Below, piece after piece: positions 40,956 through 43,006 of a stretch of 43,006 bases of DNA (position 1 is its first letter; every line of letters starts with the position of its first letter). The notes below the pieces were generated by a model. The model was given only the letters and a program-made list of their open reading frames with translations. It had not been told where the DNA came from and did no database searches. The stretch spans positions 1 to 43,006 of the IMG/VR virus record IMGVR_UViG_3300021957_000086, one strand, 5' to 3'. The position numbers were made by a program, and so were the translations under genes. Source of the stretch: a virus.

Positions 40956-40978
40956 TAGGGGGCGGCGTGAACCGCCCC
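40951..40978 (-). terminator. Possible weak terminator or hairpin after MoxR
   Basis: Perfect 7-bp stem GGGGCGG / CCGCCCC with loop CGTGAA, then CCTATTTATAC on the minus strand. The U-tract is poor, so partial termination or a processing hairpin is more likely. Confidence 0.45.
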
Positions 40979-40986
40979 ACATAATG

Positions 40987-42000
40987 TTAGAGCATCAACT
41001 CTTTGCCCTCACTGAGCAGAAACTCGCGGAATGGCTGGGTCTGCTTGATGGCAGGGTGACGGTTGAATGCGTCCTTGATAGCGAACACCGCGAACTCTTT
41101 ATGCGGCAACCGCTTGAGGTACTTGATGACATTGCCAATGTTCTTGTCGTTGGCCTTGTAAGCCAGCGCGGCTGACACTGCATAGCACACAGCAGGGTCT
41201 TCACTGATTGCCGCACTGTCAGGGTTTGCAATCACGGCATCAATGTCTGGCACTGTGTCATGGATTTTCTTGTATCCCATGAACTCAGCGCAAGCACCGC
41301 GCCCAACCTGACCAGCGACAGCCTCATTCTCATTGACCGCATCCAAGCCCCACTTCATCATGGTATCGACACGCTCCCAAGAGCGAGGTGATGGACAGGA
41401 ATTTGCATCACGGTCAAACTTGTGGAGCAACTCAGGCCGGAACCGCAGGAACCCAGTCACAAGAGGCGAGACGCCAACGCTGTTCATATAGCCAATGGTA
41501 TCTTCTAGGTCAGCTTCAACCTCAAGAAATAACAGCCTGTCCTTGAGGTGGCTTGGCATGTTGTTAGTGCCAGCGCGGTCACTGGTGCGGTTGCCAGCGC
41601 ATACGATAGACCAACCATCGGGCAAGCGATGCTCACCTATGCGGCGTTCATTAACTAGCTGTGCGGCAATGTTCTGATTAGCCACCGGAGCCTGTGGTAA
41701 TTCATCCAGAAACAGGATGCCCTCACCATCGGCTGGCATCCAGTCGGGGCGAAGCCGTTTCATGTTATCGCCATCAGCGACAAGCCAGCCAGCCAACTCG
41801 CCAGCATCATACTGGGCAAGCGATAGGATATTGAGGCCAACCTCACGCTCATCAGCGATAGACTGCACGACTGACGTTTTACCAAGGCCAGCACCGCCGA
41901 CAAGGTAGGCGATAGGACGCTGTGCGTCACGTCCATTGGCATTCTTTGTTTGGCTGTCGATTGAAGCCTCGACAATAGCTTTTGCTTGTGAAATACGCAT
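40987..42000 (-). CDS. MoxR-family AAA+ ATPase
   Basis: 337 aa. Walker A GGAGLGKT at 35-42, Walker B ILFLDE at 95-100, sensor-like CAGNRTSD at about 135 and a C-terminal helical lid. MoxR proteins remodel or activate partner proteins, usually a VWA protein, through ATP hydrolysis (CbbQ-CbbO, RavA-ViaA). The VWA metallopeptidase gene lies downstream after a 52-residue gene. Leader CTGGGAGAATATCAAG before ATG. Followed by a GC-rich hairpin. Which phage process it serves is unknown. Confidence 0.88.
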   Translation of the reverse strand: MRISQAKAIVEASIDSQTKNANGRDAQRPIAYLVGGAGLGKTSVVQSIADEREVGLNILSLAQYDAGELAGWLVADGDNMKRLRPDWMPADGEGILFLDELPQAPVANQNIAAQLVNERRIGEHRLPDGWSIVCAGNRTSDRAGTNNMPSHLKDRLLFLEVEADLEDTIGYMNSVGVSPLVTGFLRFRPELLHKFDRDANSCPSPRSWERVDTMMKWGLDAVNENEAVAGQVGRGACAEFMGYKKIHDTVPDIDAVIANPDSAAISEDPAVCYAVSAALAYKANDKNIGNVIKYLKRLPHKEFAVFAIKDAFNRHPAIKQTQPFREFLLSEGKELML

Positions 42001-42095
42001 CTTGATATTCTCCCAGTTTGTTTGAGTGTAGCGAGACGCTACGACACTGCCGGAGCAGTGTTTCGGGGGTGTCTCACGCCCCCCTCGTCAGGTAG
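42001..42095 (-). repeat. Structured intergenic element, copy 1 (before MoxR)
   Basis: Three hairpins: GTAGCG/CGCTAC (42028-42042), ACACTGC/GCAGTGT (42044-42061) and GGGGGTGT/ACGCCCCC (42065-42083). Homologous to 42768-42861; same order, nearly same length, with base changes that keep pairing. On the transcript it lies between the stop of the 42096 gene and the CTGGGAGA leader of MoxR. Confidence 0.72.
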
Positions 42096-42767
42096 CTATG
42101 CCGCTTGGCCTTCAAGTTGTGCGGTCATCTCATTGATGGCCTCATTCTCTGCTTGTGTTTTGTCTGCGGCTTCCTGTGCGGCGGCTTCCATATCACCGCG
42201 AACACGCAGGGCATCAGCCAGCAGTGACTGAAATTCTTCAATCTCTGCATAGTCAAAGCCGCCAAGCCACTTGTCACCATCGACACGGTTGCCCTTGTCA
42301 TCCTTTTTGGTTGACCGCTTGCCAGCCACCTTATCGACAGCAAGCTGGACTTTCGACTTAGCATCGTCACCAGACACGGCCTTAATCAGCTTGGCCTCAG
42401 ACGTGATATCGTTAGCCTCGAAAGTATCAGCCACCATTTCTGGGGTGATGTTGCCACCGCCAATGTTGAACACGTTACGCGCTCCGACTGCATTTTTGAC
42501 CATCTTGTTTGCCATGCCCTCAGACAGAGAGCCAATATCCATCAGGTCAGCCTTGAGGCTGGATGATACAGCCGTAGGCAAGTTTGACTTGGCGGTCAGG
42601 GGGGCGTCAGCAATGCCAGCAATCAGTTGGCAATAGCTGTTCAGCTTGAGGCTTTGCGCCTCAGTGTTGGCCTCTTTTGCGTCACCCTTCAAGTTGGTGA
42701 TGCGCTTTTCGTTAGAAGCGATAGTGTTAAGGTTGCTGTCGGCAATTGAAAAAGTTGATTTAGTCAT
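42096..42767 (-). CDS. Ala/Asp/Lys-rich phage protein upstream of MoxR
   Basis: 223 aa, Ala-, Asp- and Lys-rich, mostly helical (ITNLKGDAKEANTEAQSLKL, EEFQSLLADALRVRGDMEAAAQEA); no catalytic motif seen. The linker about 140-170 is charged (KRSTKKDDKGNRVDGDKW). Flanked on both sides by the homologous 94/95-bp structured intergenic elements, as if it were one unit of a duplicated cassette. Leader CTGGGAGACT before ATG. Could be a substrate or partner of the MoxR-VWA pair, by position only. Confidence 0.58.
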   Translation of the reverse strand: MTKSTFSIADSNLNTIASNEKRITNLKGDAKEANTEAQSLKLNSYCQLIAGIADAPLTAKSNLPTAVSSSLKADLMDIGSLSEGMANKMVKNAVGARNVFNIGGGNITPEMVADTFEANDITSEAKLIKAVSGDDAKSKVQLAVDKVAGKRSTKKDDKGNRVDGDKWLGGFDYAEIEEFQSLLADALRVRGDMEAAAQEAADKTQAENEAINEMTAQLEGQAA

Positions 42768-42861
42768 ATCGGATAGTCTCCCAGTTGTTTGAATAGCAGG
42801 ACGCTACGACACCGCATGGCGCGGTGTTTCGGGCGTGTCCTACGCGCCCCTCATCAGGTAG
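42768..42861 (-). repeat. Structured intergenic element, copy 2
   Basis: Hairpins TAGC/GCTA (42794-42806), ACACCGC/GCGGTGT (42809-42827) and GGGCGTGT/ACGCGCCC (42831-42849). Compared with copy 1, a T-A pair became C-G in the second stem and a G-C became C-G in the third, both compensated. Ends in TCAGGTAGCTAT as copy 1 does. Confidence 0.72.
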
Positions 42862-43006
42862 CTATATTGCAATGAATTGAGACAGGCGAACCGTTCCCTT
42901 CTTGAACATCTTGCCGCCGTTCATTGTGTAGTAGCCGTGGAACTTGCGGTTCTTGTAAACCGCCAGCATCTCATGGCGTTCCCCAAATTTCAGATTATGG
43001 CGTTGG
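42862..43006 (-). CDS. C-terminal fragment of a gene cut by the window edge
   Basis: Open to the right edge: 47 codons and a TAG stop. Residues include ERHEMLAVYKNRKFHGYYTM and NGGKMFKKGTVRLSQF, basic and aromatic, of unknown family. The stop is directly followed by CTACCTGA and the structured intergenic element, exactly as after the next gene, supporting a real coding end. Start and full length lie outside the window. Confidence 0.55.
   Translation of the reverse strand, partial: QRHNLKFGERHEMLAVYKNRKFHGYYTMNGGKMFKKGTVRLSQFIAI

Noticed and set aside
1-43006. CRISPR array, insertion sequence, integrase or attachment site
   Set aside because: No regularly spaced direct repeats, transposase or recombinase motifs, or terminal inverted repeats were found by eye in this window.

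Overview
The window is a continuous stretch of a tailed double-stranded DNA phage genome (Caudoviricetes), most likely a lytic podovirus-like phage of a marine bacterium. Supporting this are a short-tail style adaptor and nozzle pair, a 2,947-residue polyvalent virion protein, a T7-type amidase, a T7-gp4-like primase-helicase, and many fibre genes of the kind common in uncultured marine phages. The host is inferred only. The 3TM holin of the gene-transfer-agent type fits an alphaproteobacterium but does not prove it. No integrase, RNA polymerase, DNA polymerase, terminase, portal or capsid gene is visible; the packaging and head genes probably lie outside the left edge.

Left arm (33-29871, all + strand): structural and lysis genes. 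It opens with a head-tail adaptor, followed by about 17 small tail-fibre or fibre-accessory genes (721-11860), many with 1-4 bp overlaps. These include an S74-type chaperone-tipped fibre and two paralogous tail-assembly-chaperone-like genes. A 2OG-Fe(II) oxygenase-like gene and a nozzle/gp10-like gene follow. The lysis region comprises a one-TM protein, a 3TM holin, a metallophosphoesterase and a T7-type amidase. Next come injection or internal virion proteins: a glycine/alanine-rich protein, a GNAT-like protein, an Ala/Gln-rich protein, an SLT transglycosylase-like protein and the giant polyvalent protein. A rho-independent terminator closes the arm.

Centre (29861-36369): DNA metabolism. Leftward genes, driven by a visible sigma70-like promoter at 33449-33477, encode a PD-(D/E)XK-like protein, an AlpA-type HTH, an HNH nuclease, an SSB-like protein with an acidic DDIPF tail, a Sak3 (DUF1071) annealing protein and a Cas4/RecB-like nuclease. 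Rightward genes encode a RusA resolvase, a TOPRIM primase-helicase and a DUF6378 protein. An AT-repeat region with clustered GTAC sites just before the primase-helicase is a candidate origin.

Right arm (36377-43006, all - strand): a ParB/sulfiredoxin-fold protein, a run of tiny overlapping unknown genes, and a MoxR AAA+ ATPase with a VWA/DUF2201 metallopeptidase-like partner. Structured intergenic RNAs and a shared TGGGAGACT leader separate the larger genes.

The most unusual non-coding feature is a dispersed 18-bp palindrome, TTTGTAC-N4-GTACAAA, at about 14 places across both arms, inside genes and over gene starts. It resembles an operator, stoperator or parS-like network. Also notable are a pair of 94/95-bp intergenic repeats with compensatory base changes, and a pseudoknot-plus-terminator RNA candidate at 37391-37530.
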